Assembly (NCBI GenBank): GCA_037130535.1
Contig: JBAXSU010000015.1
Coordinates: 1 to 30,085 of the forward strand
Direction: 5' to 3'
Source of the DNA: VFMC01 sp037130535
GTDB lineage: Bacteria > Actinomycetota > Acidimicrobiia > Acidimicrobiales > Ilumatobacteraceae
DNA: 30,085 bases
The translations under genes and the position numbers were made by a program. Of the stretch, positions 1 to 6,169 are shown one piece after another; within the stretch, counting starts at the first letter, position 1, and each line of letters begins with the position of its first letter. The notes beneath the pieces were generated by a model that was not told the DNA's origin, did no database searches, and worked only from the letters and a program-made list of their open reading frames with translations.

Positions 1-53
1 ACTCCCGACCCCCTGCTCCCAAAGCAGGTGCGCTACCGCTGCGCCACGCCCCG
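1..53 (-). tRNA. tRNA-Pro (anticodon TGG), 3' part cut off by window edge
   Basis: Read on the minus strand, the segment starts with a 7-nt acceptor strand (CGGGGCG), then a D-arm (GCGC, AGCGGTA loop, GCGC). An anticodon stem CCTGC/GCAGG closes the 7-nt loop TTTGGGA, so the anticodon is TGG, reading proline codons. The variable region and start of the T-arm follow, and the rest lies beyond position 1. The 5' end at 53 is set by the acceptor strand. The gene sits 9 nt downstream of the stop of the flavin-type protein gene and on the same strand. Confidence 0.9.
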
Positions 54-62
54 AACGAATCG

Positions 63-503
63 TCAGGCTACGGCCTCGATCTCCCATTCCACCGAGTAGC
101 CGTCGGTGCTGGGTCGTCCCGTGAAGCGCCGGCCCGTGATGGAGGCGACATCGAGCAGCAGCCAGTGGGTGCGGTCGTCGGTGATCCACGGGCCCGGGTC
201 GGGCAGGCCGTGGTGGTCGGTGGCGTGGTGCACCGTGCCGCGCGCCAGCACGCTCCACGCCGTGCGGGCCACTTCGTCGATGTCGTCGACCTCGATGGAG
301 GCGGGGCCCTCGTAGCGACCGAGCAACGAACCGGGTGAGGTGCGGACCACTATCCGACGAGCCTCGGCGCTGCCGATGAGCCGGATGTTCACCGGCAGCG
401 CGATCGGGCAGCCCTGGTCGATGACCACGAGCCGCCCGATCGTCTTCGTGCCGAGCAGCGACCAGCAGTCCCAGGCCGGGAGTTCGAGTCGCTGCACGCT
501 CAT
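63..503 (-). CDS. Pyridoxamine 5'-phosphate oxidase-family (FMN split-barrel) protein
   Basis: This 146-residue protein looks like the small PNPOx-like/Nim-type flavin split-barrel family. The N-terminal half has the typical pattern W-x-L-L-G...GRLVV...P-I-A-L-P-V-N, followed by a strand with RIVVRTSPGS and a conserved S-I-E-V-D-D-I-D stretch near residues 69-76. Members bind FMN, F420 or heme and reduce small substrates; the substrate here cannot be read from sequence. The ATG is 3 nt after the stop of the multicopper oxidase gene, and a GGAG-type Shine-Dalgarno lies about 10 nt upstream, so the two genes are almost certainly one transcript. From memory, PNPOx-like proteins such as Rv0080 occur in the mycobacterial DevR regulon, which fits the DevR-box-like site upstream of this operon. 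Family assignment is fairly sure; function is not. Confidence 0.8.
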   Translation of the reverse strand: MSVQRLELPAWDCWSLLGTKTIGRLVVIDQGCPIALPVNIRLIGSAEARRIVVRTSPGSLLGRYEGPASIEVDDIDEVARTAWSVLARGTVHHATDHHGLPDPGPWITDDRTHWLLLDVASITGRRFTGRPSTDGYSVEWEIEAVA

Positions 504-506
504 CGG

Positions 507-1871
507 TTACTGCTCCACGATCAGGGCGGTCACCATGCCGAACATCCCGGTGGGGCCCTCGGCGTGGTTGAGGATGTGGCAGTGCCAGGCCCACACACCC
601 TGGTCGGTCGCCTTGTAGAGCACCGTGTACCGCTCGCCCGGGGCGACGTTGATGGTGTCGCCAGGCATCGGGAAGTCGAGCGGCACTCCGTCTTTGGCGA
701 TGATCCAACCAACCGGCTGGTGCATGTGCATCGGGTGGGCCATCAGGCCTTCGTTGAGGTAGGTCACCTCCATCACCTGGCCCTTGCGCAGGGTGTAGGG
801 CTCGGTGGCGGGGAAGCTCTTGCCATTCAGCGACAACCCGATCGTGCCGGCATCGTTCAGCACCATGGTCACCTTCTTGTCGACCTGGGTGTAGCCCTTC
901 TCCTTCAGGTACTCGGGGATGGGCATCTCGCCGATGAAGAACCCACCGAACATGCCGTTGGGCACCTGGGCCTGGGCGTTGTGGTGCGAGTGGTAGATGC
1001 CCACCGACGGCTCGAGCGCTGTGAACTCGTAGGTGAAGGTCTCGCCCGGCTCGACGGCCTTCTGGGTGTACGGGTCGACACCGTCCATCGAGTTGGGCAC
1101 ACGGATGCCGTGGAAGTGGATGTCGGTGCTCTCGGGCAGGTTGTTGGTCAGCACGACCTTCACCTTGTCGCCCACGTTCACGTGGATCTCGGGAGCGGGC
1201 ACCACACCGTTGTAGGTCCAGGCCTTCACGATCTTGCCGGGCGACACCTCCCAGTCGACGATCTCGGCGGTGACGTCGTACTCCTTGGTGCCGTCGGCCA
1301 GCACCTTCGGCTCGAGGATGCCGCCGCCCTTGCCCTCGGTCTTGGCGGGGTACTTGAGGGCGACGTCGAGCATCATCTTGTCCATCTGCTGCCAGGTCAT
1401 CGTGCCGCCGGCGCCGCCGGAGCCCGTACCGCCCGAGCCCATGCCATCGGTCATTCCGTCGCCACCGCCGCCACCGATCGTCACCTTGCCGGTCATGCCG
1501 CTGGCTGCGTGACCCGCGATCTCGCACAGCATGTCGTAGGTGCCGTCGGCCACGGTGCCGAGGTTCAGTTCCTCGGAGGCGCCCGGCTGCAGGTCGGCGG
1601 TCTTCTTGCCCAGCGACGGTAACGACAGGTTGTGCACCATGGTGCCCTTGTTGGTGACCTTCACGATCACCTTGCCCGACGGGATGGTGGGTGTCGCCGG
1701 GGTGATGGCGAACTCCGAGAGCGCGATCTCGACGACCGTTGGCCCACTGTCACCGCTCGTTCCGCTGTCGGCGCTGCCGCTGTCGCGCAACCCGAACAAC
1801 GCCAACACGAGGGCGGCGATCGCCACCGCGAACGCGCCCCAACCCAGTACTGACCGCTCTTGTCTGCTCAT
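507..1871 (-). CDS. Cupredoxin-fused two-domain multicopper oxidase, membrane anchored or exported
   Basis: This is a 454-residue protein. An N-terminal hydrophobic segment (about residues 8-28) acts as signal or anchor. A plastocyanin-like domain follows (about 45-132) with type 1 copper ligand candidates H80, C116, H121 and M126, then a Gly/Met-rich linker (132-160). Two further cupredoxin domains resemble two-domain laccases. Type 2/3 ligand motifs are HFHG (252-254), HSHH (294-297), HPMHMH (379-384) and HCH-x3-H (430-436), with C431 as the second type 1 cysteine and M443 as possible axial ligand. Domain 2 lacks a Cys, so type 1 copper sits in the last domain, unlike classical NirK. It likely oxidises metals, phenols or another reductant outside the membrane, reducing O2. 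I chose ATG 1871 because a hydrophobic anchor follows directly and a DevR-box-like site lies upstream; a GTG at 1922 could add 17 residues and ATG 1880 three. Confidence 0.85.
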   Translation of the reverse strand: MSRQERSVLGWGAFAVAIAALVLALFGLRDSGSADSGTSGDSGPTVVEIALSEFAITPATPTIPSGKVIVKVTNKGTMVHNLSLPSLGKKTADLQPGASEELNLGTVADGTYDMLCEIAGHAASGMTGKVTIGGGGGDGMTDGMGSGGTGSGGAGGTMTWQQMDKMMLDVALKYPAKTEGKGGGILEPKVLADGTKEYDVTAEIVDWEVSPGKIVKAWTYNGVVPAPEIHVNVGDKVKVVLTNNLPESTDIHFHGIRVPNSMDGVDPYTQKAVEPGETFTYEFTALEPSVGIYHSHHNAQAQVPNGMFGGFFIGEMPIPEYLKEKGYTQVDKKVTMVLNDAGTIGLSLNGKSFPATEPYTLRKGQVMEVTYLNEGLMAHPMHMHQPVGWIIAKDGVPLDFPMPGDTINVAPGERYTVLYKATDQGVWAWHCHILNHAEGPTGMFGMVTALIVEQ

Positions 1872-1930
1872 GGGCCCCATCGTGTGCGCCGACCGGCGGG
1901 CACCGGCAGGGACCGAGGACACTGCCGCGT

Positions 1931-1944
1931 AGGACCTATGTCCT
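1931..1944 (-). promoter_or_regulatory. DevR/DosR-box-like palindrome upstream of the multicopper oxidase operon
   Basis: AGGACCTATGTCCT has perfect 5-bp inverted arms (AGGAC/GTCCT). Against the core of the published DevR box (GGGACTWWAGTCCC) it matches 10 of 14 positions, including GGAC and GTCC with the same spacing. It lies 60 bp upstream of the chosen ATG and 9 bp upstream of the alternative GTG. A DevR-like regulator is encoded about 1.2 kb away. The match was made by eye. Confidence 0.5.
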
Positions 1945-2004
1945 GATCAGGCCCCGCGATCAGGCCCCGCGATCAGGCCCCGCGATCAGGCCCCGCGATC
2001 AGGC
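1945..2004. repeat. 13-bp tandem repeat, 4.6 copies
   Basis: Four perfect copies of GATCAGGCCCCGC start at 1945, 1958, 1971 and 1984, followed by a partial fifth (GATCAGGC, 1997-2004) that contains the stop codon of the sensor kinase gene. The array touches the DevR-box-like palindrome on its left side. Each unit carries a GATC. No stable terminator hairpin is formed, apart from the palindrome CCTGATCAGG at the left edge. Confidence 0.95.
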
Positions 2005-3021
2005 ATAGGGAAGGGGTACCCACCAGTGCAGTTCGCTGCCACGCTCGGGCCGGGGGGCGATGGTGCAGGCCCCGCCCAGCAGACGGGCCCGTTCGGCCAT
2101 GTTACGCAGGCCATTACCCGACACGTCGTCGACGCCCGCCCCGATGCCCTTGCCGTTGTCGAGCACCCGCATCGACAGCACATCGCCGGCGCTCAACTCG
2201 ACCTCGGCTTCGGTGGCGTTGGAGTGGCGGGCGATGTTGGTGAGTGCTTCGCGCATGCTGGCGAGCAATTCGACGCGGATCTCGGGGGTGATCGACGACT
2301 CGACCGGACCGTCGAGCCGCAACCGGGGGGTGAACCCGAGCACCCGCTTGGCCTGCAGGGTGAGGGCGTTCAGTTCCTGGCCCAGCGAACCGGTGCGGCT
2401 GGCAGAGCCGAGGGTGAACACCGCGGTGCGTATCTCACGGATGATGCGGTCGATCTCGTCGACACCCGACTCCATGCGCTCGGACAGGTCGGCCGGGGCG
2501 CGGATGGCCATCGCCTGCAACTCGAGACCGAGGCCGAACAGGCGCTGTAGCACGGTGTCGTGCAGATCGCGGGCGATGCGTTCGCGTTCGTCGGCCAAGG
2601 TGAGCAGGTCGCTGGTGGTGCGCAGCATCGCCTCGGCCTGCAGTCGGTCGCTCACGTCGCGGACCACGGCGATCGCGCCGTTGCCCCCGTCGAGGGGCGA
2701 CAGGCTGATCTCGACCGGCAGCTCGGTGCCGTCGGCGCGCAGCATGGTGAGGTGGACGCCCGGGCCCATCGGCCGGGCGGCACCGGCGTCGAGGAAGGTG
2801 GCCCTTAGCCCTGGGTGCCGGCCGCGGCTGGCCGCGGGCACCAAGGTCTCGATGCCGCTGCCCACCAGGTCGTCGAGGCCGTATCCGGACATCGCCGCCA
2901 GGCGGGTGTTGGCCACCACGATGATGCCGTCGAGGTCGCACGCGAGTACGCCGTCGGGCAGTTCATCGATCCAGCGCGACCCAGCAGACTCGACGAGTGC
3001 GGTGATCGAGTCGTTCGGCAC
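1999..3021 (-). CDS. PAS-domain sensor histidine kinase, HisKA_3/DevS type
   Basis: This 340-residue kinase has no membrane segment, so it probably senses a cytoplasmic signal. A PAS domain spans about residues 16-128. The dimerisation/phosphoacceptor box ERERIARDLHDTVLQRLF (145-162) puts the phospho-histidine at H154 and closely resembles mycobacterial DevS/DosT. The HATPase_c domain follows, with N box REALTNIARHSNA (257-269), G1 DNGKGIG (288-294) and G2 GNGLRNM (302-308). It should phosphorylate the divergently encoded NarL-type regulator that starts at 3115. Unlike DevS it has one PAS and no GAF domains, so haem sensing cannot be assumed. The GTG start at 3021 is supported by a -10-like TACAGT six nucleotides upstream, suggesting a leaderless mRNA. 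Its stop lies inside a 13-bp tandem repeat. Confidence 0.9.
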   Translation of the reverse strand: MPNDSITALVESAGSRWIDELPDGVLACDLDGIIVVANTRLAAMSGYGLDDLVGSGIETLVPAASRGRHPGLRATFLDAGAARPMGPGVHLTMLRADGTELPVEISLSPLDGGNGAIAVVRDVSDRLQAEAMLRTTSDLLTLADERERIARDLHDTVLQRLFGLGLELQAMAIRAPADLSERMESGVDEIDRIIREIRTAVFTLGSASRTGSLGQELNALTLQAKRVLGFTPRLRLDGPVESSITPEIRVELLASMREALTNIARHSNATEAEVELSAGDVLSMRVLDNGKGIGAGVDDVSGNGLRNMAERARLLGGACTIAPRPERGSELHWWVPLPYA

Positions 3022-3027
3022 GTGCCG

Positions 3028-3033
3028 ACTGTA
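3028..3033 (-). promoter_or_regulatory. -10-like hexamer of the sensor kinase gene
   Basis: On the minus strand TACAGT ends 6 nt before the GTG start at 3021, the spacing expected if transcription begins at the start codon. No convincing -35 is visible. Confidence 0.5.
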
Positions 3034-3064
3034 CCCAGCCGGCTTCGCTGCGGTTGACGAGAAT

Positions 3065-3078
3065 CAGACTTTGGTCCC
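3065..3078 (+). promoter_or_regulatory. DevR/DosR-box-like site in the kinase/regulator divergent promoter
   Basis: CAGACTTTGGTCCC matches 11 of 14 positions of the DevR box core GGGACTWWAGTCCC, with one arm (GTCCC) perfect. If the downstream gene is leaderless with its +1 near 3114, the box is centred at about -42.5. That is where proximal DevR boxes sit in activated mycobacterial promoters. It would make the regulator autoregulated and could also affect the kinase gene. Confidence 0.5.
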
Positions 3079-3101
3079 TGTGTCGGGGGCCGCATGTCGT
3101 G

Positions 3102-3107
3102 CACACT
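3102..3107 (+). promoter_or_regulatory. -10-like hexamer of the response regulator gene
   Basis: CACACT ends 7 nt before the ATG at 3115, compatible with leaderless transcription. It lies about 23 nt downstream of the DevR-box-like site, consistent with an activator-dependent promoter that has a weak -35. Confidence 0.4.
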
Positions 3108-3114
3108 GGCCTGG

Positions 3115-3777
3115 ATGTCTGAGCTACCCGACAAACCACCCGTCCGTGTCTTCCTGGTCGACGACCACGAAGTCGTTCGTCAGGGTGTGCGTGCGCTGAT
3201 CGACGCATCCGACGACCTCTCGGTCATCGGCGAGGCCGATTCGGTCGAGACGGGCCTCGCCCGGGTGCTCGCGGTGCGGCCCGATGTGGCCATCCTCGAC
3301 GTCCGTCTGCCCGATGGCAACGGGGTCGAGCTGTGCCGCGAGATCCGCAGTCGACTGCCCGAGGTGGCGTGCCTGATGCTCACGTCGTACTCCGACGACG
3401 AGGCACTGTTCGAAGCAATCATCGCAGGCGCAGCCGGCTACGTGCTCAAGCAGGTGCGCGGCGGTGAACTCATCGACGCGGTGCGCCGCGTGGCCCGCGG
3501 CGAGCACCTGCTCGACCCGGCCATGGCGGGCCGGGTGATGAAGCGCCTGTCGAGTCACTCCACTGACGACGTGCGCCTGTCGAGCCTCACCACCCGCGAG
3601 CGCGAAGTGCTCGACCTCATCGGCCAGGGCCTCACCAACCGGCAGATCGGCGAGCGGATGTACCTCGCTGAAAAGACCGTGAAGAACTATGTCAGCGGTC
3701 TGCTGGCAAAGCTGGGCATGGAGCGTCGTACCGAAGCGGCCGTGTTCGTGGCTCGCCGCGACGCCAGCCACGCCTGA
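3115..3777 (+). CDS. NarL/LuxR-family response regulator, DevR/DosR-like
   Basis: This 220-residue protein has a receiver domain with acidic pocket D16/D17, phospho-acceptor D62 (ILDVRLPDGNG), T90 and K112. A C-terminal LuxR helix-turn-helix spans about 157-214. The recognition region LAEKTVKNYVSGLLAKLGM (184-202), followed by ERRTEAAV, is nearly the same as I recall from Mycobacterium tuberculosis DevR. The DNA-contacting K, K and N correspond to K187, K190 and N191. This predicts binding to DevR-box-like sequences, two of which occur close by. ATG 3115 is preferred over an in-frame ATG at 3094 because it gives the usual family length and sits 7 nt from a -10-like hexamer. It is divergent from its presumed partner kinase and convergent with an 88-codon gene. 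In mycobacteria the DevR regulon responds to hypoxia, NO and CO; the signal here is unknown. Confidence 0.92.
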   Translation: MSELPDKPPVRVFLVDDHEVVRQGVRALIDASDDLSVIGEADSVETGLARVLAVRPDVAILDVRLPDGNGVELCREIRSRLPEVACLMLTSYSDDEALFEAIIAGAAGYVLKQVRGGELIDAVRRVARGEHLLDPAMAGRVMKRLSSHSTDDVRLSSLTTREREVLDLIGQGLTNRQIGERMYLAEKTVKNYVSGLLAKLGMERRTEAAVFVARRDASHA

Positions 3778-3802
3778 CCCGCCGGTCGACTCGACTCAGG
3801 CG
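3771..3802. terminator. Possible bidirectional terminator between convergent genes
   Basis: CGCCTGA (3771-3777) and TCAGGCG (3796-3802) are perfect inverted arms around an 18-nt loop. Each arm contains the stop codon of one of the two convergent genes. The stem is short and lacks a T-tract, so this is only suggestive. Confidence 0.3.
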
Positions 3803-4062
3803 CGCTTGGCAGCCTTGGCAAGGCGCTTGGCAGCTCGGCCGATGGGCTCGATGGTGCGGGCATCGAGATCGCCCACCTCGGCGCCGTTGGCGAACTGCAC
3901 CCGGTACCGCTGCCAGTTGAACCCGTTGGACAAGATGACCTTGCCCTCGGTGCCCGTGGGCACGCCGTGCAGATCGGTCGTGGTGCGGACGCGATCGCCG
4001 TTGCGTAGTTCGAGCTGGTCGGGGTGGGGCTTGGCCAGGGCATGCGGCTTCCAGTACGGCAT
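3796..4062 (-). CDS. Small hypothetical protein, SH3-like barrel
   Basis: This 88-residue, basic protein begins MPYWKPHALAKPHPDQLELR. A stretch with the rhythm of a small SH3-like/KOW barrel follows at about residues 20-75: GDRV near 22-25, G-T-E-G-K-V near 37-42, R-Y-R-V-Q-F near 52-57, then I-E-P. A lysine/arginine/alanine tail (RAAKRLAKAAKRA) closes it and could bind nucleic acid. I do not recognise a named family. The start at 4062 is supported by CAGACT, a -10-like hexamer 6 nt upstream. A much longer open frame continues upstream through trigger factor and clpP but is an antisense shadow. The gene converges with the response regulator gene with an 18-nt gap and diverges from tig. Confidence 0.75.
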   Translation of the reverse strand: MPYWKPHALAKPHPDQLELRNGDRVRTTTDLHGVPTGTEGKVILSNGFNWQRYRVQFANGAEVGDLDARTIEPIGRAAKRLAKAAKRA

Positions 4063-4122
4063 TCCCACAGTCTGCCCGATCGGAGGTCTCGCGCACGCAA
4101 CGCAGTTCACGGCGCAGGTCGC

Positions 4123-4128
4123 TAGGCT
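4123..4128 (+). promoter_or_regulatory. -10-like hexamer of tig
   Basis: TAGGCT lies 9 nt before the GTG start of tig with no Shine-Dalgarno between, compatible with a leaderless or very short-leader mRNA. No clear -35 is seen. Confidence 0.4.
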
Positions 4129-4137
4129 CTGCGCCCT

Positions 4138-5520
4138 GTGAACAGCACGCTCGAAAACATCGAGGACACTCCGGGCAAGCGCCTCGTCAAGTTGTCCGTC
4201 ACTATCGACGAGGCCGAGTTCGATCGCGACATCGACCGCGCCTTCCGCAAGCTCGCCAACGAGGTGCGCCTGCCCGGCTTCCGTCAGGGCAAGGTGCCGC
4301 GTAAGGTGCTCGAGGCCCGCATCGGTATCGAACCGGCTCGCGAACAAGCGCTGCGCGACGCGGTGCCCACCTATCTCGCCGCAGCGGTGCGCCAGCACGA
4401 CATCGACCTCATCGCCACCCCCGAAGTCGAGATCACGGCGGGCGACAGCGAGGGCGCCGTCGTGTTCGATGCCACCTGCGAGGTGCGCCCCGAGATCACC
4501 GTACCCGGCTACGGCGGCCTGCGGGTCGAGGTGCCGGCACCCACTGCGTCCGACGAGGAGATCGACGATGTGGTGAAGGGCGAACTGCGCCGCCACGGGT
4601 CGCTGGTCGACGTCGACCGTGCGGTCGACACCGGCGATCAGGTCACGCTCACGCTGGCTGCGTTCCGCGACGGCGAGCCGGTGCCCGGTCTGAACACCGA
4701 GGACTGGCTGTACGAGGTGGGCCGTGGCTGGGTGGCCGAGGGCTTCGACGATCAGCTGGTCGGCGCCGCCAAGGGCGCCGAGCTGCGCTTCACCGCCACG
4801 CCCAACGGCACCGAGCAGGAGGCCGAGTTCGAGGTCACCGTCACCAACGTGCAGGAGATGGTGCTGCCCGACCTCACCGACGAGTGGGTCGACGAGAACG
4901 TCGCCAACAGCTCCACGGTCGGCGAGTACCGCGCCTCGGTGGCCGAGCGGCTCAATGCCAACAAGCTCAACCAGGTTCGCAACGTGTTCCTCGACCGAAT
5001 CACCTCCGCGCTCGCCGACCTGGTCGAGGTCGATGCTCCCGAGGCCATGGTGACGGGCGATCTGCAGGGCCGGGTGCAGAACACCGTGCAGCAGTTCCAG
5101 GCGCAGGGCATCGCCATCGAGCAGTGGCTGCAGGCGACCGGGCAGACGACGGAAGACTTCATCGCTGCGCTGCGCACGCAGTCGGAGAAGGCCGCCAAGG
5201 TCGACCTGGCGCTGCGGGCCGTCGCCGCCGCCGAGGCCATCGAGGTGTCCGACGACGACATCGAGCGCGAGTACGACCGCATCGCCATGCAGGTCGGCCA
5301 GAAGAAGAACCAGGTGCGCCGGGCCTACGAGGCCAACGATGCGGTCACCGATCTGATTGCCCAGCTGCGCAAGAACAAAGCGCTCGACTTCCTGCTGCAC
5401 AGCGCCGAGGTCGTCGATCCCGAGGGCAACCAGATCGATCGCCATCTCATCCTCGGCGAGCACGACCACGACCACGACCACGACCACGATCACGACCACG
5501 AGGGGCACGACCATGACTGA
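4138..5520 (+). CDS. tig: Trigger factor (ribosome-associated chaperone) with His/Asp-rich tail
   Basis: This 460-residue protein is the chaperone that docks on ribosomal protein uL23 and shields nascent chains. The N-terminal ribosome-binding domain carries the signature region GFRQGKVPRKVLEARIG (about residues 47-63). An FKBP-type peptidyl-prolyl isomerase domain spans about 150-240, with the helical C-terminal substrate-cradle domain after it. The last 19 residues (442-460) are an alternating His-Asp run with 9 histidines, likely to bind Ni, Zn or Cu. This is not part of the usual trigger factor fold but resembles metal-binding tails of SlyD-type isomerases. The start is GTG at 4138. The stop overlaps the start of clpP by 8 nt, so the two are translationally coupled in the widespread tig-clpP-clpX order. 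Confidence 0.97.
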   Translation: MNSTLENIEDTPGKRLVKLSVTIDEAEFDRDIDRAFRKLANEVRLPGFRQGKVPRKVLEARIGIEPAREQALRDAVPTYLAAAVRQHDIDLIATPEVEITAGDSEGAVVFDATCEVRPEITVPGYGGLRVEVPAPTASDEEIDDVVKGELRRHGSLVDVDRAVDTGDQVTLTLAAFRDGEPVPGLNTEDWLYEVGRGWVAEGFDDQLVGAAKGAELRFTATPNGTEQEAEFEVTVTNVQEMVLPDLTDEWVDENVANSSTVGEYRASVAERLNANKLNQVRNVFLDRITSALADLVEVDAPEAMVTGDLQGRVQNTVQQFQAQGIAIEQWLQATGQTTEDFIAALRTQSEKAAKVDLALRAVAAAEAIEVSDDDIEREYDRIAMQVGQKKNQVRRAYEANDAVTDLIAQLRKNKALDFLLHSAEVVDPEGNQIDRHLILGEHDHDHDHDHDHDHEGHDHD

Positions 5521-6145
5521 ACTGCGCAACTCGATTCCGATGCCGTACGTGGTCGAACAGACCCCGCGCGGCGAGCGCACGTACGACCTGTACAGCCGAC
5601 TGCTGAAAGACAACATCATCTTCTTGCAGACGCCCATCGACGACACCGTCGCCAGCGTCATCTGTGCACAGCTCATCCACCTCGAGTCGGAGAACCCCGA
5701 CAAGGACATCAACCTCTACATCAACAGCCCCGGTGGCGACATCACCGCGCTGTTCGCCATCTACGACACGATGCAGTTCATCAAGAACGACATCGCCACC
5801 ATCTGCCTCGGCCAGGCGGCCTCGGCCGCCGCGGTACTGCTGGCGGCGGGTACGAAGGGCAAGCGCCTCGCGCTGCCGCACAGTCGTGTGCTGCTCCACC
5901 AGCCCTACGGCCAAGTGGGCTACGGCCAGGTCACCGACCTCGAGATCGCGGCCAAGGAGATCCTGCGTATGCGTGACCTCCTCGAGGAGATTCTCGCTCA
6001 TCACACGGGCCAGCCCATCGAGCGCATCCACGCCGACACCGACCGCGATTTCGTGATGGAAGCAAACGAGGCCATCGAATATGGCATCATCGATGAAGTG
6101 CTGTCGTCTCGACAGACGGTCGATCGCTCCGGACCGATCCGCTGA
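5513..6145 (+). CDS. clpP: ATP-dependent Clp protease proteolytic subunit
   Basis: This 210-residue serine peptidase forms the tetradecameric barrel fed by ClpX. The triad is S104 (GQAASAAAV), H129 (LLHQP) and D179 (DTDRDF), aligned with E. coli S111/H136/D185 from memory. The oxyanion-region motif NSPGG is at 71-75. The ATG at 5513 overlaps the trigger factor stop, and GAGGGG about 8 nt upstream, inside tig, gives a good Shine-Dalgarno. An upstream-extended frame from 5357 reads the His-tail DNA in another frame and is not real. Only one clpP is present here, whereas many Actinobacteria have a clpP1-clpP2 pair; a second copy may lie elsewhere in the genome. Confidence 0.97.
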   Translation: MTELRNSIPMPYVVEQTPRGERTYDLYSRLLKDNIIFLQTPIDDTVASVICAQLIHLESENPDKDINLYINSPGGDITALFAIYDTMQFIKNDIATICLGQAASAAAVLLAAGTKGKRLALPHSRVLLHQPYGQVGYGQVTDLEIAAKEILRMRDLLEEILAHHTGQPIERIHADTDRDFVMEANEAIEYGIIDEVLSSRQTVDRSGPIR

Positions 6146-6169
6146 CGGGCACGAACCGGAGGGAACGCA

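Noticed and set aside
507..1871. Copper nitrite reductase (NirK)
   Set aside because: NirK carries its type 1 Cys in the first of its two domains; here that domain has HSHH without Cys and the Cys is in the last domain, as in two-domain laccases.
1945..2004. CRISPR array
   Set aside because: Units are 13 bp and directly adjacent with no spacers, so it is a simple tandem repeat.
4063..5712. Upstream part of a 638-codon minus-strand frame across tig and clpP
   Set aside because: Only the last 88 codons (3796-4062) look like protein; the rest is antisense to tig and clpP.
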